In this document: one piece after another, positions 33,238-42,500 of the stretch
Numbering within the stretch: the first letter of the stretch is position 1
Layout: each line of letters starts with the position of its first letter
Source: Paracoccaceae bacterium
GTDB lineage: Bacteria > Pseudomonadota > Alphaproteobacteria > Rhodobacterales > Rhodobacteraceae
Direction of reading: 5' to 3'
NCBI GenBank assembly: GCA_027492585.1
Contig: JAPUEK010000079.1
Location: 1-49,310 of the forward strand
Length of the DNA: 49,310 bases
Program-made: the position numbers and the translations under genes
The notes under the pieces: model-generated
What the model saw: the letters and a program-made list of their open reading frames with translations, nothing else
What the model was told of the DNA's origin: nothing
The model's database searches: none

Positions 33238-33600
33238 ATGAGCGCGGCGGAGGTCGAGGCCTGTCTCGCCCCCCTGCCCCCCGACCAGCGGCAGGCCCTG
33301 CAGGACCTGCGCGCGACGCTCCGCACCCTGCTGCCCGGCCATGCCGAGGGGATCTCCCCCGCCATGCCCGGCGTCCGCCAGCCGGGGCCGCAAGGCAGGA
33401 TGGTGGCCGGCTACGTCGCCTTCGCCCGCCATCTCGGCCTTTCCCCCCATTCCGACCCGGTGATCCCGCAGCCCGGCCCGGAGGCGGAAGGCTTCAGGAC
33501 CTCGAAAAGCGGCATCCCCTTCACTCCGGCGCAGCGGCTGCCCGCCCCTCCCGTCGTCCGCATCGTCACGCTGCATCAGGCGGAACCCGCCGCCCGCTGA
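33238..33600 (+). CDS. DUF1801-family protein
   Basis: 120 residues. The pattern AEVEACLAPLPPDQRQALQDLR, PGHAEGISPAMPGVR, VAGYVAFARHLGLSPHS and FRTSKSGIPFTPAQRLP matches DUF1801 (frataxin-like fold, YdhG type). Some members are proposed iron carriers; no activity can be assigned here. It starts seven bases after purF and is probably the last gene of its operon, followed by repeat copy 7. Confidence 0.8.
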   Translation: MSAAEVEACLAPLPPDQRQALQDLRATLRTLLPGHAEGISPAMPGVRQPGPQGRMVAGYVAFARHLGLSPHSDPVIPQPGPEAEGFRTSKSGIPFTPAQRLPAPPVVRIVTLHQAEPAAR

Positions 33601-33609
33601 CCCCGCCCC

Positions 33610-33653
33610 TTGCCCTTTCATACTGGCTCAAATATCCCCGCCGGAGGCTTCCC
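33610..33653. repeat. Dispersed AAATATCC element, copy 7 (single arm)
   Basis: CCCTTTCATACTGGCTC leads into AAATATCC at 33630-33637, then CCGCCGGAGGCTTCC. The left part is the arm seen in copy 5 and the right part matches copies 5 and 6. It lies between the DUF1801 and SDR genes. Confidence 0.82.
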
Positions 33654-33689
33654 AAGCCGCCCCGCGCGCCCCGCCAAAGGACCGATCCG

Positions 33690-34355
33690 ATGACCGCCCC
33701 CCGCCTTGCCCTGATCACCGGCGCCTCGCGCGGCCTCGGCGCTGCCCTGGCCGAACAGCTTGCGGCGCGCGGCTGGCATGTGGTCGCCGTCGCGCGCACC
33801 GTGGGCGGGCTCGAAGAACTGGATGACCGGGTGAAGACCCTCGGCCTGCCCGGCGCGGGCGGACTGACCCTCGCCCCGATGGATGTCACCAACGAGGATG
33901 CGATGCGCCACCTCTGCCGGTCGATCCATGACCGCTGGGGCAAGCTCGACCTCTGGATCCATCCGGCGATCCATGTGGCGCCCCTTGCCCCCATGGGCTC
34001 TCTCGACGCCAGGGATCTGGAGAAATCCATCGCCACCAACCTGCGCGCCACCGGGGCGCTGATCCCGATGGTGGAGCCGCTCCTGAAAGCCGGCAAGGGC
34101 GCCGCCCTGTTCCTCGACGATCCGCGCGGCGGCGAGAAATTCTTCGGCGCTTACGGGGCCACCAAGGCAGCCCAGATCGCCCTCGCCCGCAGCTGGCAGG
34201 CCGAAACCGTCAAGATCGGCCCCCGCGTCCTGATCGAGACCCCGGCCCCCATGCCCACGGCCACCCGCGCCCGCTTCTTCCCCGGTGAGGACCGCAGCCC
34301 CCTCACCCATCCGCGCGACGAAGCGCGGCGGCTTCTGGATCTTCTGCCGCTCTGA
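33690..34355 (+). CDS. Short-chain dehydrogenase/reductase-like protein
   Basis: 221 residues, Rossmann fold. The coenzyme motif TGASRGLG is at residues 10-17 and the YxxxK pair is Tyr155/Lys159 in AYGATKAA. Two classical positions are altered: the NNAG motif reads HPAI, and the strand that normally ends in the catalytic Ser reads FLDDPRGG. Either the family uses a different residue or the protein is not a standard dehydrogenase. Substrate unknown. Start ATG 33690 follows the repeat element; the ribosome site is weak (AAAGGACC further up). Confidence 0.85.
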   Translation: MTAPRLALITGASRGLGAALAEQLAARGWHVVAVARTVGGLEELDDRVKTLGLPGAGGLTLAPMDVTNEDAMRHLCRSIHDRWGKLDLWIHPAIHVAPLAPMGSLDARDLEKSIATNLRATGALIPMVEPLLKAGKGAALFLDDPRGGEKFFGAYGATKAAQIALARSWQAETVKIGPRVLIETPAPMPTATRARFFPGEDRSPLTHPRDEARRLLDLLPL

Positions 34356-34416
34356 TCATGGGCCAAACCATGCCTTGCCCGGCGCCGACCTCACGAGACC
34401 ATTGCCTTTTTGTCAG

Positions 34417-34447
34417 CCTCGGCCTAGCTCTCTGCTGCCGAGGGGAG
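34417..34447 (+). promoter_or_regulatory. Hairpin overlapping the kup ribosome site
   Basis: CCTCGGC (34417-34423) pairs perfectly with GCCGAGG (34437-34443). The second arm runs into GGGGAG, the kup Shine-Dalgarno (34442-34447), ten bases before the GTG start. It could limit ribosome access. Confidence 0.4.
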
Positions 34448-34456
34448 TGTTGATCC

Positions 34457-36364
34457 GTGTCTGAACCGGAAAAGCCTGAGGCCGCGGCCGAAGACGGGCA
34501 TCACCCTGCGGGGGGCAAGCTCGGCCTTCTGATCCTCGGCTCGATCGGGGTCGTCTATGGCGATATCGGCACCAGCCCGCTTTATGCCATGCGCGAAAGC
34601 CTTCATGCCGCCAGCCGCGACGGCCTGACCCGTGACGATGTGGTGGGGGTGATCTCGCTGCTGATCTGGACGCTGACGCTGATCGTCACGCTGAAATATG
34701 TCGTGCTGGTCATGCGGGCCGACAACAACGGCGAGGGCGGGACGCTCTCGCTCGTGGCGCTCGTGCAGCGCGCGCTCGGCAGGCGGCCGGGCTGGCTCCT
34801 GGGCCTCGGGATGGTCGGCATCTCGCTGTTCTTCGGGGATGCGATCATCACCCCGGCCATGTCGGTGCTGTCGGCCGTGGAGGGCATGATCCTCGTGGCC
34901 CCGGCCTTCGAAAGCTATGTGGTGCCGGTGACGCTGGCGATCATCCTCGGCCTGTTCCTCGTGCAGCGCCACGGCACGCAGGCGGTGTCGATCCTTTTCG
35001 GACCGATCATGGTGCTGTGGTTTCTGGTCATGGCGGGCATGGGGCTGATGCATGTCGGCGATGATCTGTCGATCCTGACCGCGCTCAATCCCATCCATGC
35101 CGTGACCTTTCTGGCCGACAACGGGCTGGCCTCCTTCATCGTGCTGGGCTCGGTCTTTCTCGCCGTCACCGGAGGCGAGGCGCTTTATGCCGACATGGGC
35201 CATTTCGGCCGAAAGCCGATCCGGATCGCCTGGGGCATCCTCGTCTTCCCCTCGCTGACCCTTTCCTACCTCGGGCAGGGCGCGCTCGTGCTGGCCAATC
35301 CGGCCGCCGCCGCCAATCCCTTCTTCCTGATGGCGCCGGACTGGTTCCTGCTGCCGCTGGTCATCCTTGCCACCTGCGCCACGGTCATCGCCAGCCAGGC
35401 GGTGATTTCCGGAGCCTTCTCGATGATGAAGCAGGCGGTGCGGATGGGGCTCCTGCCCCGGCTCGAAATCCTGCACACCTCCGAAAGCCAGTATGGCCAG
35501 ATCTACCTGCCCAAGGTGAACCAGATCCTCGCGCTCGGCGTGGTGATCCTCGTGATCGCCTTCGGCTCCTCCTCGAACCTCGCTTCAGCTTACGGGATCG
35601 CGGTGACGGGGGATATGGTGATCACCTCCGTCCTCGCCTTCGTGCTGTTCCGGCGGGCGTGGAAATGGCCGCTGGCAGGTGTCTTGGCGGTGATCGGCCC
35701 GCTTCTGGTGCTGGAGGCGCTGTTCCTCGCCGCCAATGCCATGAAGGTCGTGGATGGCGGCTATATCCCGATCTTCATCGCCACCTCCATGGTGCTGATC
35801 ATGTGGACCTGGCTGCGCGGCACCGCCCATGTGCAGGCGCAGGCCCGGCGGGGGGCGGTGACGGTGGAGGCGCTTGCGGCGATGCTGGCCAAATCCGGGC
35901 GGCTCGTCGATGTGCCGGGAACCGCGGTCTTCCTCACCTCCGACCCGGAGATGGCGCCCGCCGCCCTCACCCATAATCTCAAGCACAACCAGGTGCTTCA
36001 TGCCCGCAACCTGATCGTGGGGGTGAACATGTCCACCCGCCCCTATGTCAAGGATGCCGACCGGCTGGAGATCACGCCCATTTCCGACCGCTTCACGCGG
36101 ATCGACCTGAAATTCGGCTATATGGAGGAAGCGAACGTGCCGAAGGCGCTGACGCTCGCCAAGAAGCAGGGGATCAAGTTCGACATCATGACCACCTCCT
36201 TCTTCCTCAACCGCCGCTCGTTCAAATCGGCGACGAAGGGGGGCCTGCCGCTCTGGCAGGAAAGGCTCTACAGGTCGCTGGCGCGTTCGGCGGCGGATGC
36301 GACGGACTTCTACCGGCTGCCGACGAACCGGGTGATCGAGCTCGGCCAGCAGCTGATGATCTGA
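34457..36364 (+). CDS. kup: Kup-family potassium uptake transporter
   Basis: K+/H+ symporter of the inner membrane. 635 residues, full length. A short soluble N-terminus is followed by the signature GSIGVVYGDIGTSPLYAMRES (residues about 28-48), about twelve transmembrane helices up to residue 450, and a C-terminal cytosolic domain. GTG start at 34457 with GGGGAG ten bases upstream. Its stop is three bases from the stop of the convergent LLM-type gene. Confidence 0.96.
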   Translation: MSEPEKPEAAAEDGHHPAGGKLGLLILGSIGVVYGDIGTSPLYAMRESLHAASRDGLTRDDVVGVISLLIWTLTLIVTLKYVVLVMRADNNGEGGTLSLVALVQRALGRRPGWLLGLGMVGISLFFGDAIITPAMSVLSAVEGMILVAPAFESYVVPVTLAIILGLFLVQRHGTQAVSILFGPIMVLWFLVMAGMGLMHVGDDLSILTALNPIHAVTFLADNGLASFIVLGSVFLAVTGGEALYADMGHFGRKPIRIAWGILVFPSLTLSYLGQGALVLANPAAAANPFFLMAPDWFLLPLVILATCATVIASQAVISGAFSMMKQAVRMGLLPRLEILHTSESQYGQIYLPKVNQILALGVVILVIAFGSSSNLASAYGIAVTGDMVITSVLAFVLFRRAWKWPLAGVLAVIGPLLVLEALFLAANAMKVVDGGYIPIFIATSMVLIMWTWLRGTAHVQAQARRGAVTVEALAAMLAKSGRLVDVPGTAVFLTSDPEMAPAALTHNLKHNQVLHARNLIVGVNMSTRPYVKDADRLEITPISDRFTRIDLKFGYMEEANVPKALTLAKKQGIKFDIMTTSFFLNRRSFKSATKGGLPLWQERLYRSLARSAADATDFYRLPTNRVIELGQQLMI

Positions 36365-36367
36365 GGA

Positions 36368-37354
36368 TCAGAGGCTCCGCATCGCCTCCGCCGCGATCCT
36401 GAAAGAGCGTTGCCGGGCCGCGGGATCGTGGATCATGCCGGTCAGCAGGATCTCATCCGGGCGGTAGCGGTCGATGAGGGCCGCAAGCTTGCGCGCCACC
36501 GTCACGGGCGCGCCCACGGCCGCGCAGGACAGCGCATGTTCCACCTCCGCCCGCATCGGCGCGGGGATTTCGGACAGGTCATGGCTCGGCTTCGGCAGCT
36601 TGCCCGCCTGCCCGAGCCGCAGCCGCGCGAAGGCCAGAAGCTGGGAGGAGCGCAGGTACTCCGCCTCCGCATCGCTGTCGGCGGCGCAGACCCCGGCGGC
36701 GAGCATGAAATGCGGGCGCTCCAGCCATTGCGAGGGGCGGAAGGTGGCGCGATAGGTCTCCGCCGCCTCTTCCAGCATCGCCGGGGCGAAATGGCTGGCG
36801 AAGGCATAGGGCAGGCCGAGATAGGCGGCGAGCTGCGCGCCATAAAGGGAGGAGCCGAGAAGCCAGAGCGGCACCTCCGTCCCCTCGCCGGGAATGGCGC
36901 GGATGCGGGCGGGACCGCCGGGGGCTTCGGGGGCGAAGTAGTGGAGGAGTTCCACGACATCCTCCGGGAAGCGGTCGGAGGCCTCCATGTTGCGGCGCAG
37001 CGCGCGGGCGGTGGCCATGTCGGTGCCGGGCGCACGGCCAAGGCCGAGGTCGATGCGGCCCGGAAAGAGCGTGGCGAGGGTCCCGAAAGCCTCCGCCACC
37101 TGCAACGGCGCATGGTTCGGCAGCATGATCCCGCCCGCACCCACACGGATCGTGCTGGTGCCGGCGGCGATATGGCCGATGACCACGGCAGTCGCCGCAC
37201 TGGCGATGCCCGGCATGTTGTGATGCTCGGCAAGCCAGAAGCGGTGGTAGCCCTCCGCCTCGGCAAGGCGGGCAAGGGCGAGGCTGCTGGCAAGGGCTTC
37301 GGCGGCGGTGCCGCCTTCGGGGATCGGGGCGAGGTCGAGGAGGGAATAGCGCAT
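36368..37354 (-). CDS. Luciferase-like (LLM-class) flavin oxidoreductase
   Basis: 328 residues, single TIM-barrel domain of the bacterial luciferase-like monooxygenase superfamily, closest in pattern to the YhbW/MsnO8-type group ([65 protein letters not shown]). It probably uses FMNH2 and oxygen, or F420-type flavin, on an unknown substrate. Monocistronic on the minus strand, upstream of repeat copy 8. The convergent kup gene ends three bases away, so transcripts must overlap. Confidence 0.9.
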   Translation of the reverse strand: MRYSLLDLAPIPEGGTAAEALASSLALARLAEAEGYHRFWLAEHHNMPGIASAATAVVIGHIAAGTSTIRVGAGGIMLPNHAPLQVAEAFGTLATLFPGRIDLGLGRAPGTDMATARALRRNMEASDRFPEDVVELLHYFAPEAPGGPARIRAIPGEGTEVPLWLLGSSLYGAQLAAYLGLPYAFASHFAPAMLEEAAETYRATFRPSQWLERPHFMLAAGVCAADSDAEAEYLRSSQLLAFARLRLGQAGKLPKPSHDLSEIPAPMRAEVEHALSCAAVGAPVTVARKLAALIDRYRPDEILLTGMIHDPAARQRSFRIAAEAMRSL

Positions 37355-37536
37355 GATGGATCAGAGATAAGCCCGCCCCTGCCCCGCTGCAACGGGAGGC
37401 GCGGGAAAAGGCGAAGGCGGGAACCGGCGGCGGGCGGCGCCCCTCTCTCCCAAGGCGGGGGGGGGAAGGCGCCGTTCCTGAAAGCCGCCTCCGCCATCGG
37501 CGTTCCGCCCCCCTCGGGGAGGGCGGCGCCCTGTGG

Positions 37537-37598
37537 CGGCGCCGGAGGGGTTTTGCACCCCTCCGGACCTCCCCGCAGGATATTTATGCACAGGGGAT
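37537..37598. repeat. Dispersed AAATATCC element, copy 8 (long-hairpin type)
   Basis: GGATATTT core at 37578-37585. Perfect hairpin CCGGAGGGG (37542-37550) / CCCCTCCGG (37558-37566) with a TTTTGCA loop. All 62 bases equal the reverse complement of 1291-1352. Confidence 0.87.
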
Positions 37599-37632
37599 GA
37601 AGGGGGAGGGAGGACTGTCTCCGCAGCCCATG

Positions 37633-37658
37633 AAAAGGCCCCGGCTCGGAAGCCGGGG
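37633..37658 (-). terminator. Intrinsic terminator of preA
   Basis: 8-bp stem CCCCGGCT/AGCCGGGG (37639-37658) with a 4-base loop, ending on the minus strand in CCTTTT. It is 63 bases after the preA stop. Confidence 0.83.
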
Positions 37659-37721
37659 CGAATGGTCAATCGTCAGTCGTCCGGGAGGAAATGCACGCCG
37701 CGCGCCGGCGCCTTGTCCGGG

Positions 37722-39020
37722 TCACTCCGCCGCGCGGGTGGAGGGGTTGTTCGGATGGGTCGTCCAGTTCGCATACTCCGTCACCTTGCGCCCCGTGCGC
37801 TCGTCAAGCGCGCCCTGCGGCAGTTGCACCATGGTGATGCAGTTTTCCACCGGGCAGACGTTGACGCAGAGATTGCAGGCCACACATTCGTCGTCCTTGA
37901 CGGTGAAGGTACGGTCGGCCGACATCGCAATGGCCTGGTGGCTGGTATCCTCGCAGGCCGCATAGCAGCGCCCGCATTTGATGCAATCGGCCTGGCTGAT
38001 CTGCGCCTTGGTCACATAGTTCAGGTTCAGATACTGCCAGTCGGTGACATTCGGCACCGCGCGCCCGACGAGATCGGAAACCGACATCTCCTTGTCGTCG
38101 AGATATTGCGAGAGGCCCGAGATCATCTCCTGCACGACCTTGAAGCCATAGGTCATCGCGGCGGTGCAGACCTGCACATTGCCCGCGCCGAGCGCCATGA
38201 ACTCCGCCGCGTCGCGCCAGGTGGTGACGCCGCCGATGCCGGAGATCGGCATCCCGTGCGTCACCGGGTTGCGGGCGATCTCGGCCACCATGTTGAGCGC
38301 GATCGGCTTCACCGCCGGGCCGCAATAGCCGCCGTGGGTCCCCTTGCCGTCGATCATCGGCTCCGGCGAGAATTCGTCGAGGTTGACCGAGGTGATGGAG
38401 TTGATCGTGTTGATCAGGCTCACCGCATCCGCGCCGCCGCGATGGGCGGCCTCGGCCGGTTTGCGGACATCGGTGATGTTCGGGGTCAGCTTGACGATGC
38501 AGGGCATCCGGCTGTGCTTTTTCACCCAGCGGGTCACCATCTCGATATATTCCGGCACCTGCCCCACGGCCGAGCCCATGCCGCGTTCGGCCATGCCATG
38601 CGGGCAGCCGAAGTTCAGCTCCACCCCGTCGGCTTCGGTATCGGCGATACGGCCGAGGATATCCTTCCAGCTATCCTCGTCGCACGGCACCATCAGCGAG
38701 ATGATCAGCGCCCGGTCGCGCCACTTGCGCTTGACCTCCTTGATCTCGCGCAGGTTCACCTCCAGCGGGCGGTCGGTGATCAGCTCGATGTTGTTCAGCC
38801 CCAGCAGGCGGCGATCCGCACCCCAGATCGCGCCATAGCGCGGCCCGGAGACGTTGACGACCGGCGGCCCTTCGGAGCCGAGCGTCTTCCACACCACCCC
38901 GCCCCAGCCCGCCTCATAGGCGCGCTCGACGTTGTATTTCTTGTCGGTGGGCGGCGCGGAGGCCAGCCAGAACGGGTTCGGGGATTTGATGCCGATGAAG
39001 TCGGTGGTCAGGTTTGCCAT
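37722..39020 (-). CDS. preA: NAD-dependent dihydropyrimidine dehydrogenase, subunit PreA
   Basis: Catalytic FMN subunit that reduces uracil and thymine. 432 residues. The dihydroorotate-dehydrogenase-like barrel (FIGIKSPNPFWLASAPPTDK, ELNFGCPHGMAERGMG, GIGGVTTWRDAAEF) is followed by a C-terminal ferredoxin domain with two CxxCxxC...C sets (CIKCGRCYAAC and CVACNLCVNVC) for [4Fe-4S] clusters. It is transcribed after preT with only 10 bases between the genes and ends at its own terminator. Confidence 0.95.
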   Translation of the reverse strand: MANLTTDFIGIKSPNPFWLASAPPTDKKYNVERAYEAGWGGVVWKTLGSEGPPVVNVSGPRYGAIWGADRRLLGLNNIELITDRPLEVNLREIKEVKRKWRDRALIISLMVPCDEDSWKDILGRIADTEADGVELNFGCPHGMAERGMGSAVGQVPEYIEMVTRWVKKHSRMPCIVKLTPNITDVRKPAEAAHRGGADAVSLINTINSITSVNLDEFSPEPMIDGKGTHGGYCGPAVKPIALNMVAEIARNPVTHGMPISGIGGVTTWRDAAEFMALGAGNVQVCTAAMTYGFKVVQEMISGLSQYLDDKEMSVSDLVGRAVPNVTDWQYLNLNYVTKAQISQADCIKCGRCYAACEDTSHQAIAMSADRTFTVKDDECVACNLCVNVCPVENCITMVQLPQGALDERTGRKVTEYANWTTHPNNPSTRAAE

Positions 39021-39030
39021 GATGTTCCCC

Positions 39031-40365
39031 TCAGCCCATCAATGCCGCATGGATGTCTTCGGCCGCGTCGCGGCCCTCGGCGACGGCGGTGACGGTCAGA
39101 TCCTCGCCACCGCTCGCGCAGTCGCCCCCGGCCCAGATCCCGGCGATGCTGGTGCGGCCGGTCGCATCGACGGCGATCTTGCCGCCCTCGACCCGCAGCC
39201 CCTCCGGCGCGCCCGAAAGCGTCTGGCCGATGGCCTTGAAAAGCTGGTCCGCCTTCAGCCGGAAGGTCTCCGGCCCGGTCTTCAGCCCCTGCGGCGTCTC
39301 TTCGGTATAGGCGAATTCCACCTCGGCCACGGCGCCGTTGCCATGCACGGCCACCGGAGCGGCATTGGTGATGATCCGCACCCCGGCAGAGGTCGCATGT
39401 TCCTGCTCATAACCGGAGGCGCTCATCTTCGCCTGACCGCGGCGATAGACGATGGTGACATTCTGCGCGCCGAGAAGCTTCGACTGCACGGCGGCATCCA
39501 CCGCCGTCATGCCGCCGCCGATCACCACCACGTCGCGGCCCACGGCAAGCGCGGATTTGTCCCCGGCCTGACGGAGTTCGGCGATGAAATCCACGGCATT
39601 GCGGACATTGCCCTTGTCTTCGCCTGCGGCGCGGAGCGCGTTGACGCCCGCCAGCCCCATGCCGAGGAAGACCGCATCATGGCCCGCCTGCAATTCGGCC
39701 AGCGTCACGTCGCGGCCGAGCGCCCTGCCGGTCTCGATGCGGATGCCGCCGATCTTCAGCAGCCACTCCACTTCGCGCTGCGCGAAATTGCCGGTGGATT
39801 TGTAGGAGGCGATGCCGAATTCGTTCAGGCCGCCCGGTTTCGGGCGCGCGTCGTAGATGGTGACCTCATGGCCCTTCATCGCCAGACGATGCGCGGCGGC
39901 CAGACCCGCAGGCCCCGCGCCGACCACGGCGACGGTCTTGCCGGTGGGCTTGCCGCGGGTGAAGGGATGCACGCCCTTGGCCATCAGCGTGTCGGTGGCA
40001 AAACGCTGCAACTGGCCGATCTCGACCGGCTTGCCCTCGGCGGTCTCGCGCACGCAGGCCTCTTCGCAAAGCTGCTCGGTCGGGCAGACCCGCGCGCACA
40101 TCCCGCCGAGGATGTTCTGCGCGAAAATGGTCTTTGCCGCCGCATCCGGGGTGCCGGTGGCGATCTGGCGGATGAACAGCGGAATGTCGATGGAGGTCGG
40201 ACAGGCCGTCATGCAGGGCGCATCATGGCAGAAATAGCAGCGGTCCGCCGCGACGCGGGCCTCATGCGGCTCCAGCGGCGGCGCGTGGTCGGTGAAGTTG
40301 TCGGTGTAACTCTTGGCGGGCAAGCGCCCCGGCGCAACGCCGGGGGTCAGCGGGCTGTTGGACAC
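39031..40365 (-). CDS. preT: NAD-dependent dihydropyrimidine dehydrogenase, subunit PreT
   Basis: Electron-transfer partner of PreA, FAD and NAD(P)H-linked, GltD-like. 444 residues. N-terminal Fe-S part with CYFCHDAPCMTACP and GGMCARVCPTEQLCEEAC, FAD motif VAVVGAGPAGLAAAHRLA, NAD motif VVIGGGMTAVDAA, and the C-terminal GIWAGGDC. The GTG at 40365 has GAGG six bases upstream and begins at the expected N-terminus; the longer open frame upstream is promoter sequence. Confidence 0.93.
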   Translation of the reverse strand: MSNSPLTPGVAPGRLPAKSYTDNFTDHAPPLEPHEARVAADRCYFCHDAPCMTACPTSIDIPLFIRQIATGTPDAAAKTIFAQNILGGMCARVCPTEQLCEEACVRETAEGKPVEIGQLQRFATDTLMAKGVHPFTRGKPTGKTVAVVGAGPAGLAAAHRLAMKGHEVTIYDARPKPGGLNEFGIASYKSTGNFAQREVEWLLKIGGIRIETGRALGRDVTLAELQAGHDAVFLGMGLAGVNALRAAGEDKGNVRNAVDFIAELRQAGDKSALAVGRDVVVIGGGMTAVDAAVQSKLLGAQNVTIVYRRGQAKMSASGYEQEHATSAGVRIITNAAPVAVHGNGAVAEVEFAYTEETPQGLKTGPETFRLKADQLFKAIGQTLSGAPEGLRVEGGKIAVDATGRTSIAGIWAGGDCASGGEDLTVTAVAEGRDAAEDIHAALMG

Positions 40366-40422
40366 ATCAAGCCTCCCTTGGCTTTTCTCATTGGGGGAAG
40401 GCTGACACAGGACGATTTTTTT

Positions 40423-40452
40423 ATCAAACGGTAAATTTTGAGAACACGTCAA
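40423..40452 (-). promoter_or_regulatory. Candidate preT promoter with overlapping inverted repeat
   Basis: On the minus strand TTGACG (40452-40447), an 18-base spacer and TTTGAT (40428-40423), in the only clearly AT-rich patch of the preT-accB gap. An inverted repeat TCAAA-N8-TTTGA (40424-40441) covers the spacer and -10, as expected for a repressor site. Confidence 0.5.
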
Positions 40453-40602
40453 AAACAGGGCCGCAGACCGCCCCATGACGGGCTTTGCACAAGAGATGCT
40501 TTTCTCCCCGGCCCCCGTGGCGTATATCAGGGCGACCCAAAGACGCCCGGTCCGGCCCGCCGGAGCGTCAGACCGTGAAAAATGACGCCAACAGAGGACG
40601 GC

Positions 40603-41097
40603 ATGAGCAAACATTCCCCGGACGCGGACGTAGCCTTCATCTCCGCGCTTGCAGAGCTTCTCAACAAGAACGACCTGACCGAGCTGTCGGTGAAGCGCGA
40701 ATATGGCGAGGATGACAGCCTCGAAGTGCGCGTCGTCAAGCAGGCCAATATCGTGACGGTGGCGCAGGCCGCCCCTGCCCCGGTCTATGCGGCTGCGGCT
40801 CCGGCCGCTGCCCCGGCCGCGGCAGCAGCGGCTCCGGCGGCGGCGGAAGATCCGGCGCAGCATCCCGGCGCCGTGACCTCGCCCATGGTCGGCACCTGCT
40901 ATCTGGCCGCCGAGCCGGGGGCCGCGCCCTTCGTCGCCATCGGCTCGACCGTGACCGAAGGCCAGACCGTCCTCATCATCGAGGCGATGAAGACCATGAA
41001 CCACATCCCCGCCCCGCGCGCGGGAACCGTGAAGCGCATCCTCGTGACCGATGGCCACCCGGTCGAATACGGCGCCCCCCTGATGATCATCGAGTGA
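40603..41097 (+). CDS. accB: Acetyl-CoA carboxylase biotin carboxyl carrier protein
   Basis: Carries biotin between the carboxylase and transferase parts of acetyl-CoA carboxylase, the first step in fatty-acid synthesis. 164 residues. The N-terminal oligomerisation part ([25 protein letters not shown]-like), an Ala/Pro linker (about 55-82) and the biotinyl domain with the biotin Lys in EAMKTMN and PMVGTCY near its start. ATG 40603 follows AGGACGGC; ATG 40582 is in frame but lacks a ribosome site. accC follows four bases after its stop. Confidence 0.95.
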   Translation: MSKHSPDADVAFISALAELLNKNDLTELSVKREYGEDDSLEVRVVKQANIVTVAQAAPAPVYAAAAPAAAPAAAAAAPAAAEDPAQHPGAVTSPMVGTCYLAAEPGAAPFVAIGSTVTEGQTVLIIEAMKTMNHIPAPRAGTVKRILVTDGHPVEYGAPLMIIE

Positions 41098-41101
41098 GCC
41101 C

Positions 41102-42448
41102 ATGTTCGAGAAAATCCTGATCGCCAACCGGGGCGAGATCGCCCTCCGCGTGATCCGCGCCTGCCGCGAGATGGGGATCAAATCGGTCGCCGTCCATTCC
41201 ACGGCGGATGCCGATGCGATGCATGTGCGGATGGCGGACGAGTCGGTCTGCATCGGACCGGCCCCCTCCTCAGAAAGCTATCTCTCCAAGGCCGCGATCA
41301 TCTCGGCCTGCGAGATCACCGGGGCGCAGGCGGTACATCCGGGCTATGGCTTCCTGTCGGAAAACGCCTCGTTCTCGCAGGCGCTTGCCGATCACGGCAT
41401 CACCTTCATCGGGCCGACCGCGGACCACATCCGCATCATGGGCGACAAGATCACCGCCAAGGAAACCGCCAAGGCCCTTGGGATTCCGGTGGTTCCCGGC
41501 TCCGACGGCGGGGTGCCGGATTACGAGACGGCGATCACCGTGGCCAAGGGCATCGGCTTTCCGGTGATCATCAAGGCCACGGCGGGCGGCGGCGGGCGCG
41601 GCATGAAGGTCGCCCATAACGCCGCCGAGCTGGAGATCGCCTTCCGCACCGCCCGCGCCGAGGCCAAGGTCGCCTTCGGCAATGATGAAGTCTATATCGA
41701 GAAATACCTGCAAAGACCGCGCCACATCGAGATCCAGGTCTTCGGCGACGGCAAGGGCAAGGCGGTCCATCTCGGCGAGCGTGACTGTTCGCTGCAACGC
41801 CGCCACCAGAAGGTCTTCGAGGAGGCCCCCGGCCCGGTGATCACCCCGGCGCTGCGGGCAAAGATCGGCAAGATCTGCGCCGAGGCCGTGGCCAAGATCA
41901 ACTACATCGGCGCCGGCACCATCGAGTTCCTCTATGAGGACGGCGAGTTCTTCTTCATCGAGATGAACACCCGCCTTCAGGTCGAACATCCCGTCACCGA
42001 ATACATCTTCGGCGTCGATCTCGTGCGCGAGCAGATCCGCGTGGCGGCGGGGATGGAGATGTCCTTCGGCCAGGACGATCTGGAAATCAACGGCCATGCC
42101 ATCGAGGTCCGCATCAACGCCGAACGCCTGCCGAACTTCGCCCCCTGCCCCGGCAAGGTGCGGATGTTCCACGCGCCGGGCGGCTACGGGGTGCGGATGG
42201 ATTCGGCGCTCTATTCCGGCTATTCGATCCCGCCCTATTACGACAGCCTGATCGGCAAGCTGATCGTCCATGGCCGCGACCGGCCCGAGGCCCTGTCGCG
42301 CCTGCGGAGGGCCTTGAGCGAGCTGATCATCGACGGGATCGACACCTCCATCCCGCTTTTCGACATGCTGCTGAACGAGCCGGACATCCAGAACGGCGAA
42401 TACAACATCCACTGGCTGGAAAAATGGCTGGCCGCGCAATTCGGCTGA
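41102..42448 (+). CDS. accC: Acetyl-CoA carboxylase biotin carboxylase
   Basis: ATP-dependent carboxylation of biotin on AccB. 448 residues. N-domain [32 protein letters not shown], the ATP-grasp glycine loop [11 protein letters not shown], catalytic [13 protein letters not shown] and [15 protein letters not shown]. Length is the bacterial norm. It forms an operon with accB and is followed by aat after a hairpin that may act as a terminator. Confidence 0.97.
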   Translation: MFEKILIANRGEIALRVIRACREMGIKSVAVHSTADADAMHVRMADESVCIGPAPSSESYLSKAAIISACEITGAQAVHPGYGFLSENASFSQALADHGITFIGPTADHIRIMGDKITAKETAKALGIPVVPGSDGGVPDYETAITVAKGIGFPVIIKATAGGGGRGMKVAHNAAELEIAFRTARAEAKVAFGNDEVYIEKYLQRPRHIEIQVFGDGKGKAVHLGERDCSLQRRHQKVFEEAPGPVITPALRAKIGKICAEAVAKINYIGAGTIEFLYEDGEFFFIEMNTRLQVEHPVTEYIFGVDLVREQIRVAAGMEMSFGQDDLEINGHAIEVRINAERLPNFAPCPGKVRMFHAPGGYGVRMDSALYSGYSIPPYYDSLIGKLIVHGRDRPEALSRLRRALSELIIDGIDTSIPLFDMLLNEPDIQNGEYNIHWLEKWLAAQFG

Positions 42449-42500
42449 GCCCCTGCGGCGCGGGCCTTCCCGCGCCGCCGATTTCCTTGAAGAAATCGCC

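Larger units (their letters stand above)
37355..37721. other. Intergenic region LLM gene / preA
   Basis: 367 bp. It holds, from right to left on the minus strand, the preA terminator (37633-37658), repeat copy 8 (37537-37598) and the promoter region of the LLM-type gene. GC-rich sequence elsewhere, with no gene. Confidence 0.6.

Noticed and set aside
30891-33365. 824-residue minus-strand open frame over radA 3' end, cvpA and purF
   Set aside because: It covers genes with clear motifs on the plus strand and shows His/Gly/Arg-rich shadow composition.
33231-33689. Fusion of an upstream protein with the SDR in the same frame
   Set aside because: The frame happens to be open through the DUF1801 gene and the repeat element, but its codons there are Pro/Arg-rich noise and the SDR begins at ATG 33690.
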